Notes under the pieces: model-generated | Seen by the model: the letters and a program-made list of their open reading frames with translations, nothing else | The model's database searches: none | What the model was told of the DNA's origin: nothing | Source: Nitrospiraceae bacterium | GTDB taxonomy: Bacteria; Nitrospirota; Nitrospiria; Nitrospirales; Nitrospiraceae | Direction of reading: 5' to 3' | Length of the DNA stretch: 64,000 bases | Assembly: GCA_919902505.1 (NCBI GenBank) | Contig: CAKKRE010000023.1 | Location: 1 to 64,000, forward strand | Part shown: piece after piece, positions 52,935-62,356 of the stretch | Numbering within the stretch: position 1 is the first letter of the stretch | Layout of the letters: every line of letters begins with the position of its first letter | Translations under genes and position numbers: made by a program

Positions 52935-53993
52935 TTATCGTTTGCTTGTCACGTCTTCGACAATCTTCGTCCACAGACCTTGCGCGCCGAATAGTTTGTT
53001 GCTCACCTGGTCCCAGCCGCCGATCTCTGCAATCGTGAAGAGTCGCGCCGGTTGTGGAAGCGTGGCGGCCTGGGTACCGGCATTCTTATCCAACGGGCGA
53101 AAGCCCAATTCAACAAACGCGGCCTGCGCCTCCGGTCCGTGAAGGAACGCGACGAACGCTTCTGCGAGATCCTTGGTTTTGTGGCGGTCGGCATAGGTGT
53201 CGACGACCGCCGCCGGGTTTTCGATCCAGACGGTTTCGGCCGGCACGATGATCTCATAGGGCCGTCCGCTCTTCACGCGTGGCAGCAACTCGTTTTCATA
53301 GGTCACGATGACATCGCCGACGCCGCGTTCGAACGTGGTCACCGATTCCCGACCGCTTTTGTCCATGACCTTCACGTTGCGTTGGATGCGGGTCAGTAGA
53401 TCCACGGCCTGCGAGGCCGCTGCATCCGCGGCCATCGGCTTTCCACCTGCGCGCTGTTCCGCCAGTTTCAAGCCGGCGCCATAAATCGCGATCACATCCC
53501 ACATGGCCCCGCCGGAGGTCTTGGGATTGGGGTAAAGAACTTCCACGCCTGAACGTGCGGCATCGTCCCATCCCTTGATGCCTTTGGGATTGCCCTTGCG
53601 TACGCCGAGGGCCACGACCGATGCGGAGATCATGCCCCCGTGGGGCGCCTTTCTCCAATCATGGGTAATCAAGCCGGCCTTGACGATTTGATCGACATCG
53701 CCTTCCAGCGAGAGCACGGCGACATCGGCATCGAACCCTCCGATGATAGCCCGGGCCTGGGCACCCGAGGCTCCGTACGAGCTGCGCACGCGTACATCCT
53801 GCCCGGTCTTTTGTTTCCAATGTCGTTGAAAGGCGGGGATGATGTGTCGTTCGTAGGCTTCTTTCGGCACGCTGTAGGCGGCCAGGATGAGATCACGGGT
53901 TTCGGCGGCCTGCACCGGCGCAGTTGCCAGTATGAGTGCGGTCAACCAGGCGCCGACTGCAAAGCTATAAATGGTACGTATCTGACGAGTCAT
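52935..53993 (-). CDS. sbp: Sulfate-binding periplasmic protein
   Basis: 352 residues from the ATG at 53993; the longer frame from 54191 overlaps the Rrf2 gene. A signal peptide ends PVQAAETR. The mature protein is a type II periplasmic binding fold of the Sbp/CysP family: LILAAYSVPKEAYERHIIPAF, SYGASGAQARAIIGGFDADV, the ligand loop NPKTSGGAMWD, and GVGDVIVTYENELL. It delivers sulfate or thiosulfate to CysTWA. It lies 22 bases after the Rrf2 gene and before repeat copy 3. Confidence 0.93.
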   Translation of the reverse strand: MTRQIRTIYSFAVGAWLTALILATAPVQAAETRDLILAAYSVPKEAYERHIIPAFQRHWKQKTGQDVRVRSSYGASGAQARAIIGGFDADVAVLSLEGDVDQIVKAGLITHDWRKAPHGGMISASVVALGVRKGNPKGIKGWDDAARSGVEVLYPNPKTSGGAMWDVIAIYGAGLKLAEQRAGGKPMAADAAASQAVDLLTRIQRNVKVMDKSGRESVTTFERGVGDVIVTYENELLPRVKSGRPYEIIVPAETVWIENPAAVVDTYADRHKTKDLAEAFVAFLHGPEAQAAFVELGFRPLDKNAGTQAATLPQPARLFTIAEIGGWDQVSNKLFGAQGLWTKIVEDVTSKR

Positions 53994-54015
53994 AGCAGGT
54001 CTCGGCTCCTTCCGC

Positions 54016-54441
54016 CTATTTCGAATGGGCGAATCGACTGAGCGTGTAATGGTCGAGAATGTTCGCGATGGCATCCCGCACCTCACCCATGGCCTGTTGG
54101 AGCGGGCACGAAGGTTTGGCTGCGTAGGGGCAGTCCGCGCACTTCTGGTAGGCGGTCTTGCTGACGCAGCTGATCGGGGCCAGGGGGCCATCCAGAATTC
54201 GGATCACTTGGCCCAGCGTGATTTCTTCCGGCGACTTGATGAGGGAATAGCCGCCCCGGACTCCTCGACGACTGGCCAGCAGGCCGGCGCGTTTCAGGGC
54301 GAGCAGAATCTGTTCGAGAAATTCTACGGGGATATTCTGCCGTTCTGCAATTTCATGGCGCTGGAGAACACGCCCGCCATAGGTCTCGCACAATTCGAGC
54401 AGTGCCCGGAGGCCATATTCGCTTTTCTTGGAGAACTTCAT
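54016..54441 (-). CDS. Rrf2-family transcriptional regulator
   Basis: A 141-residue winged-helix protein: MKFSKKSEYGLRALLELCETYGG at the start, the recognition helix VEFLEQILLALKRAGLLASRRGVRGGY. The C-terminal part holds four Cys (ISCVSKTAYQKCADCPYAAKPSC). Three-Cys versions of this loop bind an iron-sulfur cluster in IscR/NsrR-type members, whereas CymR-type members sense cysteine synthase. Its location as first gene of the sulfate-uptake operon suggests control of sulfur assimilation in answer to iron-sulfur or cysteine status. Confidence 0.9.
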   Translation of the reverse strand: MKFSKKSEYGLRALLELCETYGGRVLQRHEIAERQNIPVEFLEQILLALKRAGLLASRRGVRGGYSLIKSPEEITLGQVIRILDGPLAPISCVSKTAYQKCADCPYAAKPSCPLQQAMGEVRDAIANILDHYTLSRFAHSK

Positions 54442-54598
54442 GCGGGGAGATTTTGTCTAGTGAGTTGCTCAAGTTTTTGAAGAATAAACCAGCGCGTGCT
54501 GCGATTCAAGCGTTTCAGATGCCGAGCGGCGAGTGAGATGTGCTCTCCCCGGTGCCGGAATCGTGAATGCAACTCATTGAAATCGGAGGTTCTGTTTC

Positions 54599-54628
54599 TT
54601 GACACCCTGTAACCGTTCTTGCTAGCTT
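54599..54628 (+). promoter_or_regulatory. Possible sigma-70 promoter for glyQ
   Basis: TTGACA at 54599-54604 and TAGCTT at 54623-54628, spacer 18 bp, 55 bp before the glyQ start. The -10 element is poor. Confidence 0.35.
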
Positions 54629-54683
54629 CAGCCTGATTTTCATCAGCCACCACCAGCAGACTGCTGCTAGATCTGGATACCCG

Positions 54684-55604
54684 GTGAATTTCCAAGACCT
54701 CATTTTGACCCTGCATCGTTTTTGGGCCGACCGCGGTTGTGTCATCCACCAACCCTATGACCTGGAAATGGGCGCGGGCACCTTTCATCCGGCCACGTTT
54801 CTCCGTTCGCTCGGTCCGGAGCCCTGGCGCGCCGCCTATCCGCAAGCCTGTCGCCGGCCGACCGACGGGCGATACGGCGAAAATCCTAACCGCATGCAGC
54901 ACTACTACCAGTATCAGGTGGTGCTGAAACCGGCCCCCGACAATATTCAGGGCCTCTACCTCGAAAGCCTGAAGCAGCTGGGCATCGATCCGAAGAAGCA
55001 CGACATCCGGTTTGTGCAAGACGATTGGGAGTCCCCCACGCTCGGCGCCTGGGGCTTGGGCTGGGAAGTCCGGCTCGACGGCATGGAGATTACCCAGTTC
55101 ACCTATTTCCAGGAAATCGGCGGGATTCCGCTCAATCCCATCACGGGCGAAATCACCTATGGCACCGAGCGTATTGCGATGTACCTGCAGCAGGTCGATA
55201 ACGTCTATGACCTGGCCTGGACCGACGGTGTGAGCTACGGCGATGTGCATCACCGCAGCGAAGTGGAGTTTTCCCGTTACAACTTCGAAGAGGGGGAGGT
55301 GCCGATGCTCATGGCCACCTTCCAGTCATTCGAGGGCGAGTGCCAGCGGTTGCTGGACAAGAAGCTGACGTTGCCGGCGTACGACTACTGCATCAAGACG
55401 TCGCACATGTTCAATCTGCTCGACGCCCGCGGGGCGATCAGCGTCACCGAACGGACCTCGTACATTGCCCGTGTGCGGGCGCTGGCGCGTCGTTGCGCGG
55501 AATCCTACCTGGCCGACCGGGAAGCGATGGGACATCCCTTGATCAAGCAATCGGCCGGGACCGGCAAGCGCGCCGGCGCTCATTCACCCGTTCCAACCAA
55601 ATAA
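54684..55604 (+). CDS. glyQ: Glycyl-tRNA synthetase alpha subunit
   Basis: A 306-residue class II synthetase subunit that forms glycyl-adenylate, as part of the alpha2-beta2 type enzyme. It begins at GTG with [20 protein letters not shown]. Conserved segments are [51 protein letters not shown]-like [10 protein letters not shown] and [14 protein letters not shown]. glyS follows after 20 bases. The long minus-strand frame across it is a shadow. Confidence 0.97.
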   Translation: MNFQDLILTLHRFWADRGCVIHQPYDLEMGAGTFHPATFLRSLGPEPWRAAYPQACRRPTDGRYGENPNRMQHYYQYQVVLKPAPDNIQGLYLESLKQLGIDPKKHDIRFVQDDWESPTLGAWGLGWEVRLDGMEITQFTYFQEIGGIPLNPITGEITYGTERIAMYLQQVDNVYDLAWTDGVSYGDVHHRSEVEFSRYNFEEGEVPMLMATFQSFEGECQRLLDKKLTLPAYDYCIKTSHMFNLLDARGAISVTERTSYIARVRALARRCAESYLADREAMGHPLIKQSAGTGKRAGAHSPVPTK

Positions 55605-55624
55605 TCCGTAGCCAGCACCTGACG

Positions 55625-57817
55625 ATGCCGACGAAAAAGACCATGACCAAAACTGCCTCACGCTCCAAGGTTGCCAAAGCCCCCAAGGCTCCGGCGACCA
55701 CGGAACTCCTGTTGGAAATCGGAACGGAAGAGTTGCCCTATCAGTTCGTCGCCCCGGCCCTGCGCGCTCTGCAGCAATCGGCCGAGACCCTGCTGAAAGA
55801 CCTGCGCCTCACCTATGGCACCGTTCGTACGATGGGCACTCCGCGGCGACTGGTGCTGTTGATCGAAGGACTTGCCCGGCAGCAGGCGTCGGCGGTCAAA
55901 GAAGCCATGGGGCCTTCCAAGTCGGTGGCGTTCGATCAAAATGGGCAACCCACCAGAGCAGCCGTCGGTTTTGCCGCGGGCCAGGGCATTTCTGTCGAAG
56001 ACTTGCAGGTGCGGCAGACGCCGAAAGGTGAGTATCTCTTCGCGGTCAAGCAGGAGAAGGGGCAGGCCGTGGCGGCGATTCTGACGCAGGCCTTGCCGCA
56101 GCTGTTGGGAAAACTGTCGTTTCCCAAAGCCATGCATTGGAACCAGACCGGGGTGCGCTTCGCCAGGCCGGTGCGCTGGCTGGTGGCGTTGTGCGGCGGG
56201 AAGGTGCTCCCGATTCACTTCGCCACGATCAAGGCCGGGAACCTCAGTCACGGCCATCGGGTGCTGGGTGCCAAGGTGTCCAGCCCGAAGGGCTTTGCGG
56301 TGAAGTCGATTGCGCACTATTTGAAGGAGACCGAACGGCATGGGGTGATTGTGGATCAGGAGCGGCGGCGCGCGATGATCCTCGACCAGCTGGCCTCGCT
56401 CGCCAAGTCGGCCCGCGGCCATCTGCACCAGGACGACGATTTGCTGGAGCAGGCCGTCTATATGGTGGAGTCTCCGCTGACGATTCTGGGTTCCTTCAAG
56501 CCGCACTATCTCTCGCTCCCGAAAGAAATCCTCATGACCTCTATGAAGGAGCATCAAGGGTACTTTTCGCTGGTCGATCAAAAGGGCGCGCTGCTACCGA
56601 ACTTCCTCGCCGTCACCAACATGAAGTTGTCGAACATGCAGCTGATTCGCGAAGGGAACGAGAGGGTCCTGGCGGCGCGGTTGGCCGATGCCAAGTTTTT
56701 CTTCGATGAAGATCGCAAGACCTCGTTGGTCGATCGCGTAGCGAAAGAGCTGGCGGTGACGTTCCACCAGAAACTCGGCAGCCTGCATCAGAAAACGCAA
56801 CGTGTCGTCGCGATGGCGGCCCATGTGGCCGGGCAACTCGGCGATGATCGACTGGTTCAGGATTGCCGCCGCGCGGCGGAACTCAGCAAGGCCGACCTCT
56901 TGACCGGCATCGTCGGAGAGTTTCCGACTCTGCAGGGGCTCATGGGCGGGGAGTATGCCAAACATGACGGCGAATCTCCGGTGGTCAGCGCGGCGATCCG
57001 GGAGCAGTACATGCCTCGCGCCATGGAAGGGGAGTTGCCTGAGTCGCTCGCGGGAAAAGTGCTGTCGTTGGCGGACCGCCTGGACAGCATCGCAGGATTT
57101 TTTCTCGTGGGCCTGGTGCCGAGCGGCTCCGAAGATCCCTTTGCCCTCAGGCGCCATGCCACGGCCATCGTGCGCATCGTGATCGAGAGCAAGTTACGGC
57201 TGAATCTCGCGCAAGCCATGCGGGCCGCGCAGGACGTGCTGAGCGGCCAGAATGTGGCGGCAGCACCTCAGTCAGGCAAGGGCGGCGCCCCCGATGTTAT
57301 CGGCTTTCTCTTCGAGCGGGTGCGTTTCTACGGAAAGAGCGCGCATCAGTTGCGGGACGATGTGATGGAAGCCGTGTTGAAGTCGGCCGATCGCCAGATC
57401 CTCGACCTGACGGATCTCTTCGACAAGATGCAGGCATTGCAGCAGATCACCCTGCGGGCGGAGTTCGATCCGCTGATCGTCGGATTCAAACGCGCCCACC
57501 GGCTGACCGAGAAGGAACAGTGGGACCGCAAGCCGGTCGAGTCCGGTCTCTTCCGGGAGGGGGCGGAGTCTGCCTTGCACCAGACCGTGCAGAGCAGTCA
57601 GCAGGACTATGCGGCGGCGATGCGCGGCGGGCAGTATGGACAGGCGCTCGATGTGCTGGTTCGAATGAAGGGTCCGATCGACGACTTTTTCAATGCGGTG
57701 CTGGTGAACGCCGACGATCCGGCGGTGCGCGAAAACCGGCTCTCCCTGTTGAAGAGCGTCGACGATTTGTTCATGTCATTCGCTGATTTCTCCCAGATTA
57801 TGGTACAAGGGACGTAG
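55625..57817 (+). CDS. glyS: Glycyl-tRNA synthetase beta subunit
   Basis: 730 residues from the ATG at 55625; the frame opens far inside glyQ. It completes the glycyl-tRNA synthetase by providing tRNA binding. Characteristic segments are LLLEIGTEELPY, VRTMGTPRRLVLLIEGLA, FPKAMHWNQTGVRFARPVRWLVALCGG, SLADRLDSIAGFFLVGLVPSGSEDPFALRR and the C-terminal DALR-like domain. A basic, Lys/Ala-rich extension of about 25 residues precedes the usual start. Confidence 0.96.
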   Translation: MPTKKTMTKTASRSKVAKAPKAPATTELLLEIGTEELPYQFVAPALRALQQSAETLLKDLRLTYGTVRTMGTPRRLVLLIEGLARQQASAVKEAMGPSKSVAFDQNGQPTRAAVGFAAGQGISVEDLQVRQTPKGEYLFAVKQEKGQAVAAILTQALPQLLGKLSFPKAMHWNQTGVRFARPVRWLVALCGGKVLPIHFATIKAGNLSHGHRVLGAKVSSPKGFAVKSIAHYLKETERHGVIVDQERRRAMILDQLASLAKSARGHLHQDDDLLEQAVYMVESPLTILGSFKPHYLSLPKEILMTSMKEHQGYFSLVDQKGALLPNFLAVTNMKLSNMQLIREGNERVLAARLADAKFFFDEDRKTSLVDRVAKELAVTFHQKLGSLHQKTQRVVAMAAHVAGQLGDDRLVQDCRRAAELSKADLLTGIVGEFPTLQGLMGGEYAKHDGESPVVSAAIREQYMPRAMEGELPESLAGKVLSLADRLDSIAGFFLVGLVPSGSEDPFALRRHATAIVRIVIESKLRLNLAQAMRAAQDVLSGQNVAAAPQSGKGGAPDVIGFLFERVRFYGKSAHQLRDDVMEAVLKSADRQILDLTDLFDKMQALQQITLRAEFDPLIVGFKRAHRLTEKEQWDRKPVESGLFREGAESALHQTVQSSQQDYAAAMRGGQYGQALDVLVRMKGPIDDFFNAVLVNADDPAVRENRLSLLKSVDDLFMSFADFSQIMVQGT

Positions 57818-57831
57818 CGGATGGTGAACGT

Positions 57832-58350
57832 TTGGACTCTACGTCAGAGAGCCTTCCTGAGTCACCCGAGGCGAGTGCCGCGGCCCAATTGAGGGCGACC
57901 AAGGTCCGGCGGTTTGCGTCCGGCATCAGCGTCGTCATGATGGTGGTGTGCAACGCGGTGTTCCTCTTCGGCATCTGGGTGACCGGCGTCAACTTCGAAC
58001 GGCTGGTGCGGACACCGGATATCTATGACTCCAGACAAGACATTTGCTTACGACTGGCCTACCAACATGTCCCCGGTTCGGAGAACCCGGTGCAGTTCTG
58101 CTCGGAGTGGCTCAACCTCGCCGATCCGACCGGGAAGACCCATACGTTTCAAAAAGACGCACAACTCAAACAGGGCGCAGACGGAAAGTTCTATTTCGAT
58201 TATGGACCGTTCGTGGACTACCGCCTGTTTGCGGTCGGCGCGTTCGTGGTGGGGATCATCGTGTGCGGCATTCGGGTGACCAGGCACGCCGTGAACCGCT
58301 ATCGCCTGCGATTGGAAGCCGCCGCCCGCCATTCGGTTCCGACTCATTGA
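57832..58350 (+). CDS. Two-helix membrane protein of unknown function
   Basis: A 172-residue protein apparently starting at TTG, 15 bases after the glyS stop. Membrane helices lie at about 32-54 (GISVVMMVVCNAVFLFGIWV) and 132-152 (LFAVGAFVVGIIVCGI). The middle domain of about 75 residues has two Cys (DICLRLAYQ...QFCSEWLN) and would be periplasmic. No known family. It lies between glyS and ppdK in the same direction. Confidence 0.6.
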   Translation: MDSTSESLPESPEASAAAQLRATKVRRFASGISVVMMVVCNAVFLFGIWVTGVNFERLVRTPDIYDSRQDICLRLAYQHVPGSENPVQFCSEWLNLADPTGKTHTFQKDAQLKQGADGKFYFDYGPFVDYRLFAVGAFVVGIIVCGIRVTRHAVNRYRLRLEAAARHSVPTH

Positions 58351-58375
58351 CCTCATAGCACAAGGAGAGCGTCGC

Positions 58376-61225
58376 GTGGCCAAGAAATACGTCTATTATT
58401 TCGGAGATGGGAAAGCCGAAGGCACCGGCAACATGAAGGAACTGCTCGGCGGCAAAGGCGCCGGACTGGCCGAGATGACGAACCTCAAAGTGTCCGTTCC
58501 CCCCGGCTTTACGATTTCCACCGAAGCCTGCGTCGAATATTACAAACGCGGCAAGGCCTATCCTCCCGGCATGATGGACGAAGCGCTGCAGGCCCTGAAG
58601 CGGGTCGAGCGGTCGATGAAGGCCGGTTTCGGCGATCCGGACAATCCCTTGCTGGTGTCCGTGCGCTCCGGTGCCCGCGCATCCATGCCCGGCATGATGG
58701 ATACCGTCTTGAACGTCGGCCTGACGACCAAGACCGTGCACGGTCTGGCCCTCAAGACGAAGAACGAGCGGTTTGCACAGGACAGCTACCGCCGCTTCAT
58801 CGGTATGTTCGGCAGCATCGTGATGGGGGTCAATCGCGAGCATTTCGAGGACATCCTCAAGCATAAGAAACGGGATCTCGGCGTGACGCAGGACACGCAC
58901 CTCGATGCCAAGGCGCTCAAGGAACTCGTGGTCAGCTTCAAAGAGCTGGTGAAAGAAGAGACCAAACGGGATTTTCCCGATGATCCGCTCGAACAATTGC
59001 GCATGGCGATCAACGCCGTGTTTTCCTCCTGGTACGGCGCCCGGGCGGTGACCTATCGACGACTCTACAATATTCCCGAGACGTGGGGAACGGCGGTCAA
59101 CGTGGTCGCCATGGTCTTCGGCAACATGGGCGAAACCAGCGGCACCGGCGTCGCGTTTACGCGCGATCCCGCGACCGGACAACGGAATTTCTTCGGTGAG
59201 TGTCTGACGAACGCGCAGGGTGAAGACGTCGTCGCCGGTATCCGGACCCCGCTGCCCGTCAACGAACTCGAAAAGTTCATGCCGCAGGCGTACAAGGATC
59301 TCGAAGCGACCTACAAAAAACTCGAGCGCCATTACCGCGACATGCTCGACCTGGAGTTCACGATCCAGGAAGGCAAGCTCTATATGTTGCAAACCCGCGT
59401 CGGGAAGCGCACGGGTGTGGCGGCCGTCCGGATTGCGGTGGATATGGTGAAGGAAGGCCTCATTACCAAAAAGGAGGCGCTCCAGCGCATCGGGCCCGAT
59501 CAACTGGCGCAGTATCTCTATCCCATTTTCGACGCGCAGGAAGAGTCGCGCTGCACGCCGCTCGGCAAGGGATTGCCGGCCGGTCCCGGCGCTGCCGCCG
59601 GAAAACTTGCGTTGACGGCGGATCGAGCGGTCGAGATGAAAGCCGCGGGCAATCGCGTGGTCCTTGTCCGGCAGGAAACCAGCCCGGACGATATTCACGG
59701 CATGAACGCGGCGTTAGGTTTTCTGACTGCGCGTGGCGGCATGACGTCCCACGCGGCCGTTGTGGCCCGGCAAATGGGCAAAGTCTGCGTGGCCGGCTGT
59801 GAAGCAATCGAGGTGTTGGATAGTCAGTCGGTGCGGATCGGGACCCAGGTGTTTCGCGAAGGCGAATACCTGTCGGTCAACGGTTCGACCGGCAACGTGT
59901 ATGGCGGCGACATTCCCGTCGTGGAATCAGAAGTGATTCAGGTGTTGCAGGGCAAGATGGAAGCCTCGGCTTCCGAGAAATACCAATTGTTCGAGTCGGT
60001 GCTGAAGTGGGCCGACGGAGTGCGCAAGCTGAAGGTCCGGGCGAATGCGGATGTGCCGGATCAGGCCCGTATTGCGCGCAGTTTCGGCGCCGAAGGTATT
60101 GGCCTGTGCCGTACGGAACATATGTTCTTCGCCGAAGACCGTATCCAGATCATGCAGAAGATGATTCTGGCGCGGAAACGCGAAGAGCGGGAAATGTATC
60201 TGGATCAGCTGCTGCCGTTGCAGAAGCAGGATTTCATCGGTCTTTATCGCGAGATGAAGGGGTTCCCGGTCACGATCCGTCTGCTCGATCCGCCCCTGCA
60301 CGAGTTCCTGCCGAAGCGCGAAGATCTCATGGTCGAAATTGCCCAGCTCGAACTCACCAGCGGCGCGCCGACGGTGTTGGAGGAAAAGAAGCGGTTGCTG
60401 GCTCGCGTGGAAGAGCTGCATGAGTTTAACCCCATGCTGGGTCTGCGCGGCTGCCGTCTCGGGATTACGATGCCGGAAATTACCAAGATGCAGGCGCGCG
60501 CGATCATCGAAGCGGCCTGCGAGCTGGCGAAGGAAGGCACCAAGATCGTGCCTGAGATCATGATTCCCTTGGTCGGCATGGTCTCGGAAATGAAGGCGCA
60601 GAAAGATCTGGTCCGCGAAGTGGCCACGGACACGATGAAGCGGTACGGCGTGAAATTGTCGTACCTGGTCGGCACCATGATCGAATTGCCGCGCGCCGCC
60701 GTGACCGCCGATCGTATCGCGGAGGAGGCCGAGTTCTTCTCCTTCGGGACGAACGATCTGACCCAGACGACGTTCGGGTTCTCCCGCGACGACGCTGCGA
60801 AGTTCATCGATTTCTATAAGACGGCCAATATTCTCGACAGCGATCCGTTTGCGGTGCTGGATCGGGAAGGCGTCGGATCGCTCATGCGCACGGCCATTGT
60901 GGGCGGACGCAAAACCCGTCCCACGATCAAGTTGGGCATCTGCGGCGAGCATGGCGGCGATCCCAGTTCCGTGGAATTCTGTCATCAGTTGGGCCTGGAT
61001 TATGTGAGCTGCTCGCCCTACAGGGTCGGCATTGCGCGATTGGCTGCGGCACAGGCGGCGCTGGCGGAGGCTGAAACGGAAAAAGCCAAGCCGAAGAAAG
61101 TTCAACCGAGCACCAAGCGGGTGGCGAAATCCAAGCCGGCCAAGAAGTCCGCAACGCATGCGCCGGTGAAGAAACGGCCCGCCGCCAAGCGTGTGGTCCG
61201 TCGCCCCAAGCGTACGAAACGGTGA
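58376..61225 (+). CDS. ppdK: Pyruvate, phosphate dikinase with H1-like basic tail
   Basis: A 949-residue protein starting at GTG. It interconverts pyruvate, ATP and phosphate with phosphoenolpyruvate, AMP and pyrophosphate. The nucleotide-binding domain (FGDGKAEGTGNMKELLGGKGAGLAEM, VRSGARASMPGMMDTVLN), the phospho-His swivel (GGMTSHAAVVARQMGK) and the PEP domain with catalytic Cys (LGICGEHGGDPSS) are all complete. The core ends at about 897. Then follow some 50 residues rich in Lys, Ala, Pro and Arg (AKPKKVQPSTKRVAKSKPAK and so on), as in histone H1-like tails. Its stop overlaps the ribD start by 4 bases. Confidence 0.95.
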   Translation: MAKKYVYYFGDGKAEGTGNMKELLGGKGAGLAEMTNLKVSVPPGFTISTEACVEYYKRGKAYPPGMMDEALQALKRVERSMKAGFGDPDNPLLVSVRSGARASMPGMMDTVLNVGLTTKTVHGLALKTKNERFAQDSYRRFIGMFGSIVMGVNREHFEDILKHKKRDLGVTQDTHLDAKALKELVVSFKELVKEETKRDFPDDPLEQLRMAINAVFSSWYGARAVTYRRLYNIPETWGTAVNVVAMVFGNMGETSGTGVAFTRDPATGQRNFFGECLTNAQGEDVVAGIRTPLPVNELEKFMPQAYKDLEATYKKLERHYRDMLDLEFTIQEGKLYMLQTRVGKRTGVAAVRIAVDMVKEGLITKKEALQRIGPDQLAQYLYPIFDAQEESRCTPLGKGLPAGPGAAAGKLALTADRAVEMKAAGNRVVLVRQETSPDDIHGMNAALGFLTARGGMTSHAAVVARQMGKVCVAGCEAIEVLDSQSVRIGTQVFREGEYLSVNGSTGNVYGGDIPVVESEVIQVLQGKMEASASEKYQLFESVLKWADGVRKLKVRANADVPDQARIARSFGAEGIGLCRTEHMFFAEDRIQIMQKMILARKREEREMYLDQLLPLQKQDFIGLYREMKGFPVTIRLLDPPLHEFLPKREDLMVEIAQLELTSGAPTVLEEKKRLLARVEELHEFNPMLGLRGCRLGITMPEITKMQARAIIEAACELAKEGTKIVPEIMIPLVGMVSEMKAQKDLVREVATDTMKRYGVKLSYLVGTMIELPRAAVTADRIAEEAEFFSFGTNDLTQTTFGFSRDDAAKFIDFYKTANILDSDPFAVLDREGVGSLMRTAIVGGRKTRPTIKLGICGEHGGDPSSVEFCHQLGLDYVSCSPYRVGIARLAAAQAALAEAETEKAKPKKVQPSTKRVAKSKPAKKSATHAPVKKRPAAKRVVRRPKRTKR

Positions 61226-62349
61226 GGTTGTCTTCCCGCGATCGTGAATACATGACCCTGGCGCTTCGCCTCGCGGCGAAGGGCCGGGGATCCACCAGCC
61301 CGAATCCCATGGTCGGCGCATTGGTGGTGACCCGCGGCCGGATCGTCGGTCAGGGTTCCCATCGCAAAGCCGGCGGTCCACATGCCGAAGTCATCGCCCT
61401 CAGCCAGGCCGGCTCACGGGCTAAAGGCGGCACCCTCTACGTCACCCTCGAACCCTGCAGTCATCTCAAAAAACGCACTCCACCCTGTGTTCCGCTGGTC
61501 ATTGCCTCCGGAGTCCGCCGCGTCGTGGTGGCCATGGTCGATGCCAACCCGCAGGTGAAGGGCAATGGGGTTGCGCAGCTGACGCGGGCGGGAATTCGTG
61601 TCGATGTCGGTTGCTGCGAGGCCGATGCGAGGCAGCTCAATGAAGCCTATCTTCATTGGGTGCAGACCGGCCGTCCGTTTACGATCCTGAAAGCCGGGAT
61701 GACGCTGGACGGGCAGATCGCCACTGCGAAGGGCGAGTCGCAATGGATTACGGATGAGGCCGCCAGACAGCAGGCTCATCGATTGCGCGCCGATGCGGAT
61801 GCCATTCTGGTAGGGATCGGCACAGTGTTACGCGACAATCCACAGTTGACCGCCCGGCTGATCGACGACCCGGCGCGGTTGGCTCCGCGGCAGCCGTTGC
61901 GCATTGTGGTCGATAGTCGATTGCGTATTCCCCTCAAGGCCAAGGTGCTGCAGGACCAGCAGACGGCTCACACGTTGATCGCTACGACAACGGCAGCTTC
62001 AGGGCGTAAAATTGCGCTTCTGAGGAAGAGGGGGATCGATGTGTTGGTCTTACCGAAGGCTGGTGGCCATGTGAACTTGCCGGTGTTGTGGGCGCGCCTC
62101 GGTCAGCTCGGCGTCACAACGGTCTTGGTCGAAGGCGGCAGCGACCTGAACGCGGCCGTGCTGCAAGCCGGATTGCCCCAGCGATTGATGTGTTATGTCG
62201 CCCCGTTGCTGCTCGGCGGGCAGGATGCGAAAGGAATCTTCGGCGGGCAGTCGCCGCACCGACTTCAGAATGCCGTACCCCTGAAGAATCTGCGCATCGA
62301 GCCGGTGGGGCGTGATATGTTGATACAGGCTGATTTCTCGACTCGCTAG
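61222..62349 (+). CDS. ribD: Bifunctional riboflavin deaminase/reductase RibD
   Basis: A 375-residue protein starting at GTG and overlapping the ppdK stop. The N-terminal deaminase has the zinc site HAEVIAL and TLEPCSHLKKRTPPC. The reductase domain (about 145-375) holds LKAGMTLDGQIATAKGESQWIT, DAILVGIGTVLRDNPQLTAR and VLVEGGSDLNAAVL. It catalyses two successive steps of riboflavin synthesis after GTP cyclohydrolase II. It may be translated with ppdK, although the pathways are not related. Confidence 0.95.
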   Translation: MRLSSRDREYMTLALRLAAKGRGSTSPNPMVGALVVTRGRIVGQGSHRKAGGPHAEVIALSQAGSRAKGGTLYVTLEPCSHLKKRTPPCVPLVIASGVRRVVVAMVDANPQVKGNGVAQLTRAGIRVDVGCCEADARQLNEAYLHWVQTGRPFTILKAGMTLDGQIATAKGESQWITDEAARQQAHRLRADADAILVGIGTVLRDNPQLTARLIDDPARLAPRQPLRIVVDSRLRIPLKAKVLQDQQTAHTLIATTTAASGRKIALLRKRGIDVLVLPKAGGHVNLPVLWARLGQLGVTTVLVEGGSDLNAAVLQAGLPQRLMCYVAPLLLGGQDAKGIFGGQSPHRLQNAVPLKNLRIEPVGRDMLIQADFSTR

Positions 62350-62356
62350 GAGCGTT

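Noticed and set aside
54438-55253. Open frame of 271 codons on the minus strand
   Set aside because: It lies opposite glyQ, whose protein is unmistakable; composition and lack of domain pattern mark it as a shadow.
59927-61381. Open frame of 484 codons on the minus strand
   Set aside because: It is antisense to ppdK and ribD, and its His/Arg/Gln-rich translation is typical of reverse-frame GC-rich DNA. The frame at 58256-59698 is the same case.
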